64,000 nt of DNA from Trebonia sp963777905 (GCA_963777905.1 CAVZSM010000008.1:124001-188000); one strand, 5' to 3'. Shown: positions 1 to 9,142, counted from the stretch's first letter. A program made the numbers and translations. Notes: generated from the letters alone by a model not told the origin.

Positions 1-609
1 CACCAGTACGTCGGCCTGCCGGGTGATCGCCGCCAGGTCCGCGGTGCGGGAATGGCTGATGGTGACGGTCGCGTGCCGGTCGAGCAGCAAGTGGGCGACC
101 GGCTTCCCTACCACCACGGAACGGCCGACCACCACCGCGTGCCTGCCGTGCAGCTCCACGTGGTAGTAGTCGAGCAGGGCGAGCACGGCCTCCGCGGTGG
201 CCGGCGCGAACGCGGGCAGGCCGGCCGTCAGGCGGCCCAGCGACTCCGGGCTCGCGCCGTCCACGTCCTTGCCCGCGGGGATGGCCCGCGCCAGATCGGC
301 GAGCAGCGCGCCTTCGGGCAGCGGGGTCTGCAGCATGACGCCGTGCACTTCGGGATCGTCGGCGAGCTGGGCGAGCGTCGCGGAGACCCCGGCTGCCGTG
401 GTCGTGCGCAGCAGGTCGCAGGCGATGCCCTCCTTGCCTGCGGCGTTGGCGATCGACCGGACGTACGCGGCGCTCGCCTCGTCGTCGGTCGCCGTGACCA
501 CGGCGAGCCGCGGCTGGCGTCCCGCCACGGTGAGCTCGGCGGCGCGGGCCGAAGCCGCGGCTCTTATGGTGGTGGCGAGTTCCCTGCCGGTCAGTGAGGC
601 CGCGGTCAC
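1..609 (-). CDS. folD: FolD-like methylenetetrahydrofolate dehydrogenase (C-terminus cut by window edge)
   Basis: Folate one-carbon enzyme of the FolD family; 203 residues are visible from a GTG start and the C-terminus lies outside the window. Family landmarks are the QTPLP segment (QLPLP in E. coli), KDVDG, and the Rossmann stretch VVVGRSVVVGKP near residues 155-170 that binds NAD(P). The start codon overlaps the stop of the upstream cyclohydrolase gene (GTGA, 606-609), so the two are probably translated together. Oddity: the usual YVxxK motif carrying the catalytic lysine reads YVRSI (residues 49-53), so lysine is replaced by isoleucine. In characterised FolD proteins that lysine is needed for the cyclohydrolase half-reaction. 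I infer a dehydrogenase that relies on the neighbouring cyclohydrolase. Confidence 0.88.
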   Translation of the reverse strand, partial: MTAASLTGRELATTIRAAASARAAELTVAGRQPRLAVVTATDDEASAAYVRSIANAAGKEGIACDLLRTTTAAGVSATLAQLADDPEVHGVMLQTPLPEGALLADLARAIPAGKDVDGASPESLGRLTAGLPAFAPATAEAVLALLDYYHVELHGRHAVVVGRSVVVGKPVAHLLLDRHATVTISHSRTADLAAITRQADVLV

Positions 610-1220
610 TGTGACATCTCCTCGCGGACCGCGGTCACGAGGCGGTCCGCCCGGTCAGCCACGCCGTCGCCGAGCGCCGCGACCGCGGCCAGCTCATCGG
701 CGAGGGTCTCGTCCTTGATGCCGGCCAGGTTCGCCTCGATGTTCACCTGCGCGGTGATCGCGGCGGCGCGGATCGCCGCGGCGGCAGCCGCCAGGTCCGT
801 GATGAGGTTCCTGTTCGCGGCGGGCAGCAGGTCCTCGGCCAGGCCGGCCAGCCGCATCGCGGCGGCCATCAGGTCGGCCTGCGGCCTGGCGGCGCCGCCG
901 AGGGCCTCCGCGATGGCGGCGGACCTGGCGGCCCTCTCCTCATCGGTGCCCTTCGGCAGGTCGTAGGCGGCGATGACCTTCTCGAACGCGGCCGAGTCGG
1001 CTTCGGCCAGCTCGAGCGCCTCGTCCGCGAGGCCGTCCGCCGCGGCGCGGACCCGGCCGACCACGTCCGCGTCGCTTCGCGGGCCGTCGCTGAACCTGGC
1101 GACCATCGCCAGCAGGGCGGCGGCCTGCGCGGCGTGCAGCGCGCCGGTCGCGCCGCCGCCCGGCGCCGCGGTGCGGGCCGCGAGCCCGGTGAGGAAACTT
1201 GCGATCGTCTCATCGCGCAT
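606..1220 (-). CDS. Cyclodeaminase/methenyl-THF cyclohydrolase family protein (FchA-like)
   Basis: About 204 residues from the start MRDETIASFL; an in-frame ATG 15 codons upstream (1265) is possible but adds unlike sequence. The protein is alpha-helical and alanine-rich with the PGGGA segment near residue 20 and the NxNxxTD-like stretch (NRNLITD) typical of the formiminotransferase-cyclodeaminase C-terminal family, which includes the methenyl-tetrahydrofolate cyclohydrolase FchA. It is encoded directly upstream of FolD with a 4-base GTGA overlap. Because that FolD lacks the usual cyclohydrolase lysine, hydrolysis of 5,10-methenyl-THF to 10-formyl-THF is the most economical role. A cyclodeaminase acting on formimino-THF is the alternative. 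Confidence 0.8.
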   Translation of the reverse strand: MRDETIASFLTGLAARTAAPGGGATGALHAAQAAALLAMVARFSDGPRSDADVVGRVRAAADGLADEALELAEADSAAFEKVIAAYDLPKGTDEERAARSAAIAEALGGAARPQADLMAAAMRLAGLAEDLLPAANRNLITDLAAAAAAIRAAAITAQVNIEANLAGIKDETLADELAAVAALGDGVADRADRLVTAVREEMSQ

Positions 1221-1295
1221 GCAGGTGAGGCTACCGTTTGCCGGATCGGCCGGCAGGATCGGCACCAGAAAGTAATGAAGCTGCGGGGCCCCGCT

Positions 1296-2120
1296 CTACT
1301 GCGCGGCGAAGGCCTGCTGAGCCAGCGGGTCGTCAGCGGGGAGTACGTCCGGCTGGTCGCCGTCGCCCGGTTGACCGGCGGGCGGCGCGGCGACGCTCTC
1401 CGCGTGCGCTGCTTCGCCGGACGGGCCGGGGGCGGGCGCAGGCGGACTTGCCAGCTTGCGGAAATACGCGGAGTCGACGTGCGCCGCCAGCAGGCGAACC
1501 CGACCGTCGCCGCTGCCTCTCGGGCTTACCGGGACAACCACCGCCGGCAGGCCCGCGCTGTCAGTGACGAAAAGCTTGAAGTCGCCGAAGCGGAAATGAT
1601 CGATGTCGACAATAGGTTTCGGGTAATGGTGATATCCGGCCGCCTGGGGAAGCATGCCGGTATGCGAGGCAGCGGGCAGCGGGTAAGACGCGTTGAAGAT
1701 GGAATCGGTCCACGCGGCGATGCCATTGGCATCGGTAATCGGGGTGCTCAGCAGGCTCTGCCCGTCGTGGTATCCGAAGGACTCATAACCCGGCAAGGTC
1801 TGCGGAAAGGCAGCCACCACCCGCCCGGCGTACTGCCGCAGCAGGTCCACCTTGGCGGGATCAGCGCAGAACTGAGCCGACCATTCGATGCCAAGCGGCA
1901 GCTGGAGGCAGAGCCAGCCCGCCGGGTCTTTTACCCAGACCGACCCCCCGTGGTGGTCTTGATACTCGTCGCTGCTCAGCACCCAGTCCTTGGTAGTAGC
2001 GACCAGGCTCTGCATCAAGGCGCGACTTCGCGTGTAAGCGGGACTGTCGGTGCGCTGCGGATGATCCACCACAGCGATCACCCATGGGCAGTCTTCTTTC
2101 TCTGGATGCGTGCTAGTCAT
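1296..2120 (-). CDS. DUF6424-like protein of unknown function
   Basis: A 274-residue soluble protein with no signal peptide or membrane segment. It resembles, from memory, a conserved actinobacterial family (DUF6424). Visible landmarks are an N-terminal DHPxRTDS segment, YQDHHGGSVWVKD, IEWSAQFCADPAKV, WTDSIFNASYPLP and VSPRGSGDGRV, followed by a low-complexity Ala/Pro tail of about 50 residues. The function is unknown; the conserved His, Trp and Cys residues would suit a binding pocket, but that is speculation. It stands alone on the minus strand, about 75 bases downstream of the fchA-like gene's start, and Nei2 is transcribed the same way behind it. Confidence 0.6.
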   Translation of the reverse strand: MTSTHPEKEDCPWVIAVVDHPQRTDSPAYTRSRALMQSLVATTKDWVLSSDEYQDHHGGSVWVKDPAGWLCLQLPLGIEWSAQFCADPAKVDLLRQYAGRVVAAFPQTLPGYESFGYHDGQSLLSTPITDANGIAAWTDSIFNASYPLPAASHTGMLPQAAGYHHYPKPIVDIDHFRFGDFKLFVTDSAGLPAVVVPVSPRGSGDGRVRLLAAHVDSAYFRKLASPPAPAPGPSGEAAHAESVAAPPAGQPGDGDQPDVLPADDPLAQQAFAAQ

Positions 2121-2222
2121 TTGTCCCCCCGTATCGGCCGTCCGGTAACCGTAATCGAGAAAAGTTAAGCGTAAATATGTTCGTGGAGCCAGTCGAGCAT
2201 GCGCTGCTCGGTGAGAGCGCCG

Positions 2223-3014
2223 CTACCGCTGGCAGCTCGGGCACCAGAACCTGAGCCGTTCTTGTCCCGGTGTCCCCTGCTCGGCCCGCCTGATCAGGGT
2301 TCCGCAGCGCCGGCACGGGCGGCCTGCGCGCCCGTACACCCAGCTTTCCCGCCCGGGCCTGGCGTCCCCCGTCGTCACGTGCCCCAGCCGCTCCTTGTTG
2401 GCGTCAAGCAGCCTGTGCCCGAGTTCCACCAGGGCGGTCACGTCCTCGATGTCGCCTGCCGGCCGCGACGGATCGACCCCGCGCAAGAACAGCGTTTCTG
2501 CCATGTAGACAGTCCCGAAACCGGCGACGTTGCGCTGGTCGAGCAGCGCCTCGCCGATCGGGCGGCCGGCGTCCGCGGTGAGGCGGCGGACCGCCTCTGC
2601 GGCCTGCGCCGCGTCCCAGCCCGAGCCGAGCAGGTCGGGGCCGAGATGCCCGGTCACCTGGTGTTCCCGCGCGGTCGGCAGGATCTCGGTGACGCCGAGC
2701 AGGTAGCCGACGGCCTGCCATTCCGTGTTGGCCAGCACGACCCGCACCTGGTGGGCGTTCTTCCGCGGCGGGCCGGCGGCCGCGGGGCGGATCCGCCACG
2801 AGCCGTCCATCTTGAGGTGGGTATGCACCGTCAGGCCGTTCCCGACGCGGATGAGCAGGTGCTTGCCCTGGGAGACGGCCTCCGTCACCGGGTGACCGGT
2901 GAGGTTGGCGGTCGCGTACCTGGGCACGCGGAAGTCGCTGCGGGTCAGCACCCGCCCCGCCAGCGCCTCGTGCAGGCGCCGTGCGGTGTTCCAGACGACA
3001 TCACCTTCGGGCAC
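2223..3014 (-). CDS. nei2: Fpg/Nei-family DNA glycosylase (Nei2-like endonuclease VIII)
   Basis: A base-excision repair glycosylase/AP lyase of 263 residues. The start MPEGD places the catalytic proline at position 2 and glutamate at 3; the conserved lysine lies in SQGKHL (Lys51). A C-terminal zinc finger is complete (CRRC at 234-237 and CPSC at 258-261). The N-terminal stretch with RVPRYATANLTGH resembles mycobacterial Nei2 (Rv3297) more than Fpg. It would remove oxidised pyrimidines and nick the abasic site. No operon partner is evident; the next gene on the same strand starts 102 bases downstream. Confidence 0.87.
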   Translation of the reverse strand: MPEGDVVWNTARRLHEALAGRVLTRSDFRVPRYATANLTGHPVTEAVSQGKHLLIRVGNGLTVHTHLKMDGSWRIRPAAAGPPRKNAHQVRVVLANTEWQAVGYLLGVTEILPTAREHQVTGHLGPDLLGSGWDAAQAAEAVRRLTADAGRPIGEALLDQRNVAGFGTVYMAETLFLRGVDPSRPAGDIEDVTALVELGHRLLDANKERLGHVTTGDARPGRESWVYGRAGRPCRRCGTLIRRAEQGTPGQERLRFWCPSCQR

Positions 3015-3083
3015 CCCTCAAGGATGCCCGCCGCCGGGGAGTGCGCCGCACAGGGCGGCCCGCCGCGGGGAGTGATCGGCGGG

Positions 3084-4928
3084 CTAGCGGCGGCCTGGGT
3101 AGCCGCCGGTGCCGTACCCGCCCGCGCCGTAGCCGTTGTTGCCCTGGCCTGCCGGGCGCGGGGTCCGGTACCTGTCGTCGTCCTGGTCAGCGGCGGGCCT
3201 GGACGGGTAGGGCTGGCTCGGGTACGGGTGGGACGGGCCGGTCCCGCGGTCGTACGGGTGCTGGCCGGAGTGGTGAGCGCCGTGGCCGGGGTTGCGGGCC
3301 GTGCCCGCCTGCGGGTCGGCAGGATACCGCGGCATGCTGAACGTCTGGGTCTGCTCGTTCAGCGCCGCCTCCCGCCGGTCGTCGGGGACCTGCCCCCGGC
3401 GCGCCGCGACCCGGTAGGAGCGGCCGTCGGTGTCGGTGAGGGCCGACCGCGACCACGCCTTGCTGGTCAGCGGGTCGTCATCGGCGCCCCTGCGGGGGCG
3501 GCCCTGGTTCCTCGCGTCGTGATTGGCGGCGTCCTGGCGCCACACGCCCTGGCCCTCGAGGGCGCCGCGGCTGTCCTGGCCGTGGGGGTCCTGAGGCCTG
3601 GCGCCGTGCCGGGGCTCGGGATAACCGGTGGCGGTCACCCGGTCGATGCGTTCGGTGCGCTCGCCCCAGTCGGGGCGCTCGGGCGGCCGGCTCGCGGCGC
3701 GCGCGCCGTTCGGCTGGAAAGTCGGCTGCGCCAGCCCGGCGGCCGGGCGCGCCGGGGGCGCCGCGTGTGCCGGGGGCGCCGGGTACATCTGCGGCGCCGC
3801 ATGCGCGGGGGCCGGGCCGCCGGCCGACCTGGGCATCGGGCCAGAGGCCGACCGGGCCATCGGGCCGGAGGCCGACCGGGCCATCGGGCCGGAGGCCGAC
3901 CGGGCCATCGGGCCGGAGGACGACCGGGCCATCGGGCCGGAGTTGGCCCCGCTCGTGCCCGCAGGGGCGGAGCGGCCAGATGCCGGGCCGCCGGGCAGGT
4001 AGCCGTTCTGCCCGGACAGCGCCGCGGACGCGGCGGGGCTCAGCCCCGGCGGCGGCCCGAGGCGGCCGGATCCGGTCCGCTGCTCGCTCGCCACGCGCGG
4101 CTCGCCCGTGATGCGCGGGTCACCGGCCAGGTGCCGCTCGCCGCCCGGCCCGCGGTCGGCGCCCAGCGGTCGGTCGGCGGTCAGCCGGGACTCGCTCGCA
4201 CCACCGTGCCGCGCCGCGCCGGCGGGCCGGGATCGCCCCATCGGGCGGGCGTCGGCCGCCGCCTGCGAGGGGTCGGCGTCGAGCGCGTCGTTCGCCGAGT
4301 GGAACGGCCGGTCGGCCGAGACCGAGGCCCAGTAGTCCTCGTCGGACACCTCGTCGTCCGGCCAGATGTCGGGGGACCTGTCGCGGCGTCCTAGCCGCAG
4401 CCGGCGTTCGCCGCGGTCGCCGCCGCGCTCGCGGCGCCTGCGGCCGCCGCCGCGCTCGGCGCGATCGCCGCCGTCGACTTCCGTCAGGTCGTAGCCGCCC
4501 GTTCCGTAGTCAGGGCCTGCCTCGAAGTCGTCGTTGCCGTACGATCCGTCCTGGCCGTAGCCGTCCGGCCCGTATCCGTCGCGAGGATAGCCGCCGGGCT
4601 GGTAACCGCCCCGGTTTCCGCCCGCCGCGGCGCCGCGCGCCCGCTGCGGGCCGGCGCCCTGGTCGTCGTAGCCGTAGCCGTCGTCCCCGCGCCCGTCGTC
4701 CCCGCGCGTGGGGACACCGGAACGCTCGCCGGGCCGCGTACCCGCGGCCCACCGGCCCTTGATGCCCTCGGGGGAGAAGTACTCGTCGGGGGACCAGGCG
4801 TCGTCGTCGTCCTGGTAGGCGTCGGGGGCGTAACCGTAGTCGTCGTACTCGGAGTCCGCTCTCCGCCTGTCGGCGGCTCTGCCGCCGCGCTTGCCAGGCT
4901 GCGAGTTCTTACGGCTCAGAAACGACAT
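3084..4928 (-). CDS. Long intrinsically disordered protein with SGPMARSA repeats
   Basis: A 614-residue protein with no hydrophobic segment, very rich in Gly, Arg, Asp, Pro and Tyr. The N-terminus (MSFLSRKNSQPGKRGG) is followed by an acidic Tyr-rich region, GYG/GYP-type repeats, an Arg-rich block and the better conserved patch IWPDDEVSDEDYWASVSADR (about residues 190-210). Next come about five tandem copies of an eight-residue SGPMARSA unit (a 24-base DNA repeat at about 3826-3950), then a second conserved-looking patch around DPLTSKAWSRS and a Tyr/Gly tail. Such proteins are common in actinomycetes but I know of no proven function. The short ordered patches suggest a scaffold that binds partners, which is inference. 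Confidence 0.7.
   Translation of the reverse strand: MSFLSRKNSQPGKRGGRAADRRRADSEYDDYGYAPDAYQDDDDAWSPDEYFSPEGIKGRWAAGTRPGERSGVPTRGDDGRGDDGYGYDDQGAGPQRARGAAAGGNRGGYQPGGYPRDGYGPDGYGQDGSYGNDDFEAGPDYGTGGYDLTEVDGGDRAERGGGRRRRERGGDRGERRLRLGRRDRSPDIWPDDEVSDEDYWASVSADRPFHSANDALDADPSQAAADARPMGRSRPAGAARHGGASESRLTADRPLGADRGPGGERHLAGDPRITGEPRVASEQRTGSGRLGPPPGLSPAASAALSGQNGYLPGGPASGRSAPAGTSGANSGPMARSSSGPMARSASGPMARSASGPMARSASGPMPRSAGGPAPAHAAPQMYPAPPAHAAPPARPAAGLAQPTFQPNGARAASRPPERPDWGERTERIDRVTATGYPEPRHGARPQDPHGQDSRGALEGQGVWRQDAANHDARNQGRPRRGADDDPLTSKAWSRSALTDTDGRSYRVAARRGQVPDDRREAALNEQTQTFSMPRYPADPQAGTARNPGHGAHHSGQHPYDRGTGPSHPYPSQPYPSRPAADQDDDRYRTPRPAGQGNNGYGAGGYGTGGYPGRR
3826..3950 (-). repeat. 24-bp tandem repeats encoding SGPMARSA
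   Basis: About five near-identical 24-base units lie inside the disordered-protein gene. They preserve the reading frame and differ mainly at one or two bases, so copy number is probably polymorphic between strains. Confidence 0.75.
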
Positions 4929-5132
4929 TCCACACCACCCGGGCAGAACAGCCTAACGGTGGCGCTAGCGAGACACGCGCGGCCATCGACGCGAGCCTGC
5001 CCCCTAATCGCGAGCGCCCTACTACACGGCACTGGTTTTATTGATTCTTACCGACGTCGAGTTTTCATGTCTGCCAAACAGCGAAGTTCGCCACTCAATG
5101 GCGCAAAGCGGGATGCTTCATGCCAAAACAAC
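4929..5132. other. Intergenic region between two minus-strand genes
   Basis: The stretch is less GC-rich than its surroundings (around 5030-5130). It probably carries the promoter of the disordered-protein gene and the 3' end of the lipoprotein transcript. I see no clear -35/-10 pair and no long palindrome. Confidence 0.4.
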
Positions 5133-5693
5133 CTATGATGTCGCGTTCACCGGCAGCCGGCCCCGGCCGATCGTCGCGGCCGCGATGGCCCGCCACGTGG
5201 CCTCGAGCGGGGCGCCGTTCGGCAGGTTCAGCACTGTGTTCAGAGCGTACACCGTGAACCGGTAGCCATGGATGATGCTGCCGGGACACGGCGCGTCGTA
5301 GTCGACGCTGCCCGCGCTGTTGTGCGCCAGCCGGGCCCCCGGCGGGAGCTGCCCCTCCACCAGGGCCGACGTGGCCGGGCCGATGTTGAAGACGATCCAG
5401 TACACGTACGGCGTGATCGGCGCGTCCGCGTCGTCGAACACGAGGGCGATGCTCTTGGTGCCACGCGGGGCACCCGCCCAGGTGAGCGGCGGGTTAGCTG
5501 CCCGCGGGTCGGCGCATGTATAGCGCTGCGGCATGGTGTCCCGCTCGACCGCGCCGCTGTTGATCGACATCACGCTCGGCGCGGTGATCGTGATGTTGGA
5601 GCCGAGCAACCCGCACCCGGCCAGCGGCACCGCGCAGCAGACCGTGACGACGGCGGCGCCCAGCCGCCGCGTGCGCTTCGCGAGCCAGTCCAC
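5133..5693 (-). CDS. PEBP (YbhB/YbcL) family lipoprotein
   Basis: A 186-residue exported protein. It has an N-terminal basic stretch (KRTRR), a hydrophobic core and a lipobox ending LAGC, so it should be lipid-anchored on the outer face of the membrane. The mature part matches the phosphatidylethanolamine-binding/Raf-kinase-inhibitor-like family: PPLTWAGAP, ALVFDDADAP, YWIVFNI, and a C-terminal GYRFTVYALNT. Family members bind anionic ligands or phospholipid head groups; the bacterial role is not settled. It is transcribed toward the disordered-protein gene, and the MocR gene ends 21 bases upstream. Confidence 0.85.
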   Translation of the reverse strand: MDWLAKRTRRLGAAVVTVCCAVPLAGCGLLGSNITITAPSVMSINSGAVERDTMPQRYTCADPRAANPPLTWAGAPRGTKSIALVFDDADAPITPYVYWIVFNIGPATSALVEGQLPPGARLAHNSAGSVDYDAPCPGSIIHGYRFTVYALNTVLNLPNGAPLEATWRAIAAATIGRGRLPVNATS

Positions 5694-5714
5694 GCGTCAC
5701 CTCCGGGCCCGATC

Positions 5715-7233
5715 TTAGAGCCTGATCTCGCCGAGCGTGGCGATCGCCGCGGTCAGGTGTTCAGGTGGCCGGGTGAATGCCAGCCGCAGGTGTGCCCTGC
5801 CCCCGTCCGCGGCGCTGAGCAGCCGCCCGGGAACGAGCGCGACGCCGCGCCGCAAGGCCGCCTGCGCGAACGCGTCCGAGTCGAGTCCGCCCGGCAGCCG
5901 CGCCCAGATCGTCAGCCCGCCCGACGGCGGGGTCCAGGTCCAGCCGGGCAGCGCGGCGCGCAGCGCCGCGGCGGCCGCGTCGTACCGCGGCCGGAGCCAG
6001 TCAGCCCGCCATTTGACGATCTCGTCGTGCCGACCCGTCACCAAGGCGGCCACCAGGCCCTGCTGGTACGCGGTGCTGCCCAGGTCGGCCGCCGCCTTGG
6101 CGGCGGCGAGCCGGTCCGCGACCCCCGCCGGGGCCCGCGCCCAGCCCACGCGCAGCCCGCCCCAGTACAGCTTGGACAGCGAGCCGACCGTCACGATGTT
6201 CGGCGCGTCCGGGGCGAGCGCGGCCAGCGGCGGCGGCGCGCCGTCGTCGGACAGCGGCAGTTCGGCGAGCGTCAGGTCGTCGGCGAACGTGACGCCGGGG
6301 TGCCGCCGCGCGAGCGCCGCCACGGCGTGCCGCGCGTCGGCGGACAGCACCGAGCCGACCGGGTTCTGGTGCGTCGGGATCAGGTAGACGAGCGCGGGAG
6401 CGTGCGCGGCGACCGCCGCGGCGAGCCGCGTGACGTCGCCGGGCGGCACCCCGACGAGGCGCGCGCCCGCTCTGTGCAGCGCGTCGAGCACCCCGGGAAA
6501 CGTGGGGTCCTCAGTCACCGCCGCGCGCCCGGCACCCACCTCGCAGCTGACCAGCAGGTCGAGCGCCTGCTGGCCGCCGGTCGTGATGATGATCTGCGAC
6601 GGGTCGGTGGGCACGCCGTGCCGCGCGGTGAGCATGTCCGCGATGGCGGCCCGCAGCGCCGGCAGGCCGTACGGAAGGTAGCCGGTGCCCGCGGTCAGCG
6701 CCCGCCGTGCGGCGCCGGACAGCACCGCCGCCGGGTCGTCGAGCGCGGCGGCGACCTGCGGCGCGCAGTCCACCGCCGCCAGCGTCAGGTCGAACGACAC
6801 CGCGGGTGGTCTCGAGCATCCCGGTGAAGAACCCGTTGGCCCGGTGCACCGCTGCGGGCGTGACGCGGTGCGGCACGATCCTGGTCCCCGAGCCCTGGCG
6901 GCTCTCCGCCATCCCGTCGTCGCGAAGCAGCTGGTAGGCCAGTGCGACGGTGTTGCGGCTGACGGCAAGCACCGCGGCGAGCTCGCGTTCCGGCGGCAGC
7001 CGCGTGCCTGGCGGCAGCGACCCGGTGTCGGCCAGCCGTCCGATCCGGCTGGCCAGCAGCCGGTACAGCGGCCCGTCGGCGGCGGACCAGCGGCCGAGCA
7101 GGTCCGCGAGGGCGGGCCCGCCGATCCGGGCCACGGTATTCCTGGGCACTGTGTTCCGTACCACTGGGTTCCGTACCACTGGGTTCCGCACCACTGGAGC
7201 ATCGATTGGCACCGTCACAATAAGGCCAATCAT
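5715..7233 (-). pseudogene. MocR-type GntR/aminotransferase regulator, interrupted by a frameshift
   Basis: The N-terminal part has the GntR winged helix (LYRLLASRIGRLADTGSLPPG, PPERELAAVL, SRNTVALAY). The C-terminal part is a fold-type I aminotransferase domain with the PLP-lysine motif SLSK followed by LYWGGLRVGW. The two parts are in different frames that meet at a GGG run at 6804-6806: removing one base there restores the linker and a full-length protein of about 500 residues. MocR proteins bind PLP or an amino-compound adduct and usually control a divergent gene. The ATG at 7233 is one possible start; nearer GTGs around 7150 are equally possible. The intact flanks make a base-calling error as likely as true inactivation. 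Confidence 0.82.
7146..7197 (-). repeat. 15-bp tandem repeat in the MocR N-terminal extension
   Basis: Three to four copies of a 15-base unit containing GGTTCCGTACCACTG on the plus strand encode repeats of VVRNP/VVRNT ahead of the winged helix. If translation starts downstream near 7150 the repeats lie in the leader or promoter instead, where they could act as operator-like direct repeats. Confidence 0.65.
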
Positions 7234-7322
7234 GCCACGGCTGCCGCCATGACCGTCGGCCGTGGTCAACCCGGGGATCCCCGGAGTCGGTTAGCGACGC
7301 CCTTCCTGGGCAGCGGCACCTG

Positions 7323-8606
7323 ATGACTGTTATGGGCGGCCGCGCAGGAACAGATAATGGGGGGGTGGTCTTTGCTGCGAAAGCGACGGATGACGGCGGC
7401 GCGACCGCCCGTCAGGTCTTCACGTCGCGCCTGAAAGGGCGGCCGCTGGTCGACAGCGACGGGCTGCTCATCGGCCGGGTCAGCGATGTCGTGCTGCTGC
7501 CCCTGGTCGGGAACGAGCCGCCCCGTGCGCTCGGGCTCGTGGTGGCGCTGCGGCGGCGGTCCATCTTCGTCGGGTTCGGGCGGATCGGGGAGCTGTCCCT
7601 CGACGGGGCGCACCTGCTCGGCGGCACGGTCGACCTGGATCCCTTCACCCAGCGGACCGGGGAGATCATGGCGTCGGAGCTCTACGGGCGGCACGCCGCG
7701 GGCGGGATCGTCGTCGACGTCGCCATCGTCCGCAGCGATCCGCGGCCCGGCTGGGAGGTCAGCGCGGTCGCCATCAGGCGCGGCCTGGTGCTGCGCGCCC
7801 GCAGCCCGGAGATCGTGCCCTGGCAGGCCGCCAGGGAGCTGTTCGACGCTGGCCCGCTCGCGGAACAGCTCACCAGCCTGCGCGAGATGGAGCCGGCCGA
7901 CCTGGCCGCCGCGGTCGGACACATGCCCGCGGCCAGGCGCGGCCAGCTCGCCGCCGCCCTCGACGACGAGGAGCTGGCCGACCTGCTCGAGGAGCTGCCA
8001 GAGCAGGACCAGGTCCGGCTGCTTGACAGCCTCGAGCTCGAGCGCAGCGCGGACGTGGTGGAGGAGATGCAGCCCGACGACGCCGCGGACCTGCTCGCCG
8101 AGATGCCGGCCGAGCAGCGGGAACGGCTGCTGCTCGCGATGCGCTCCGTGCAGGCCGACGAGCTGCGGCGGCTGCTGCGCTACGACGCGAAGACGGCTGG
8201 CGGCCTGATGACTTCCCAGCCGATCGTCTTCACGCCGGACACGCCGGTGGCCGAGGTGCTCGCCCGGGTCAGGGACAAGACGCAGCCCGCCACCCTGGCC
8301 GCGCAGGTCTACGTCTGCGAGCCGCCCGCGATGACGCCGACCGGGTTGTACCTGGGCAGCGTGGGTTTCCAGCGGCTGCTGCGCCGCGCGCCGTCCACGT
8401 CGATCGGCGAGTGCGTCGAGGCGCGGCTCTTCGTCCGGCCGGAAATGCCGGAGCGGGAGCTGGCTGCCCGGCTGGCGGCGTACAACCTGATGGGCGTCGC
8501 GGTGTGCGACTCAGACGGGCGGCTGCTCGGCGCCGTCACCGTGGACGACGTGCTGGACCGGCTGCTGCCGGTGGACTGGCGGGCAGGAGGGACCGAGACA
8601 CGATGA
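7323..8606 (+). CDS. MgtE-N/CBS-domain protein with PRC-barrel-like N-terminus
   Basis: A 427-residue cytosolic protein. Residues about 30-170 look like PRC-barrel segments (GRPLVDSDGLLIGRVSDVVL and a second copy around GIVVDVAIV). Residues about 175-280 form the MgtE intracellular N domain with its helical repeats (DLLEELPEQ, VVEEMQPDDAADLLAEMP). Residues about 285-415 form a CBS pair containing TAGGLMTSQPIVF. The transporter's membrane domain is absent, so this is a sensor-like MgtE homologue, probably Mg2+ or nucleotide responsive. A GTG at 7365 behind a G-run is an alternative start. It overlaps the next gene by ATGA (8603-8606), a pairing with DUF1003 that is common in actinobacteria. 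Confidence 0.83.
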   Translation: MTVMGGRAGTDNGGVVFAAKATDDGGATARQVFTSRLKGRPLVDSDGLLIGRVSDVVLLPLVGNEPPRALGLVVALRRRSIFVGFGRIGELSLDGAHLLGGTVDLDPFTQRTGEIMASELYGRHAAGGIVVDVAIVRSDPRPGWEVSAVAIRRGLVLRARSPEIVPWQAARELFDAGPLAEQLTSLREMEPADLAAAVGHMPAARRGQLAAALDDEELADLLEELPEQDQVRLLDSLELERSADVVEEMQPDDAADLLAEMPAEQRERLLLAMRSVQADELRRLLRYDAKTAGGLMTSQPIVFTPDTPVAEVLARVRDKTQPATLAAQVYVCEPPAMTPTGLYLGSVGFQRLLRRAPSTSIGECVEARLFVRPEMPERELAARLAAYNLMGVAVCDSDGRLLGAVTVDDVLDRLLPVDWRAGGTETR

Positions 8607-9142
8607 CACGGTTCACCGGGCGCCGCCTGGGCGAGCGCAGCGACCTGTCGGTGCCGCGCGGCGCGGCGCCGATGGGCGCCAGGTACGACGCGGACGCCTT
8701 CGGGCGGTTTTCGGAGGCGATCGCGCGGTTCCTCGGCACCGGCCGGTTCCTGTTCGGCCAGACGGTGTTGGTGATCTTCTGGATCATCCTCAACTCGATC
8801 GCCGCCTTCCATCACTGGGACCCGTATCCGTTCATCCTGCTCAACCTCGCCTTCTCCACCCAGGCCGCGTACGCGGCGCCGCTGATCCTGCTCGCGCAGA
8901 ACCGGCAGGACGACAGGGACCGGGCCAACATCGAGCGCGACCGCGAGGTGGCCGCGCGAACCCAGGCCGACACCGAGTACCTGGCGCGCGAGCTCGCCTC
9001 CGTCCGGCTCGCGCTCTCCGACGTGGTGACCATCACGGACCTCGAGGACATGATGGGCAAGCTGGCCAAGTTGATCGCGGACCGGCAGTTCCCCGACGGT
9101 GACGGCTCGTTCCCTGGCACCCGGTCCAGTGGCGAATCGTGA
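8603..9142 (+). CDS. DUF1003 family membrane protein
   Basis: A 179-residue protein starting at ATG 8603, whose ATGA overlaps the preceding stop. Two membrane segments are clear (VLVIFWIILNSIAAF, and PFILLNLAFSTQAAYAAPLI), followed by the family-typical NRQDDRDR stretch and a charged C-terminal helix. Function is unknown. Tight coupling to the MgtE-N/CBS gene suggests that the soluble CBS protein regulates or docks on this membrane protein, perhaps in divalent-cation homeostasis (inference). Its 3' end overlaps the RNase Z start region. Confidence 0.85.
   Translation: MTRFTGRRLGERSDLSVPRGAAPMGARYDADAFGRFSEAIARFLGTGRFLFGQTVLVIFWIILNSIAAFHHWDPYPFILLNLAFSTQAAYAAPLILLAQNRQDDRDRANIERDREVAARTQADTEYLARELASVRLALSDVVTITDLEDMMGKLAKLIADRQFPDGDGSFPGTRSSGES

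Noticed and set aside
2199..4394. Very long open frame on the plus strand (over 700 codons)
   Set aside because: It is the antisense of Nei2 and the disordered protein; its composition is Arg/Pro/Gly-rich with no domain, a high-GC artefact.
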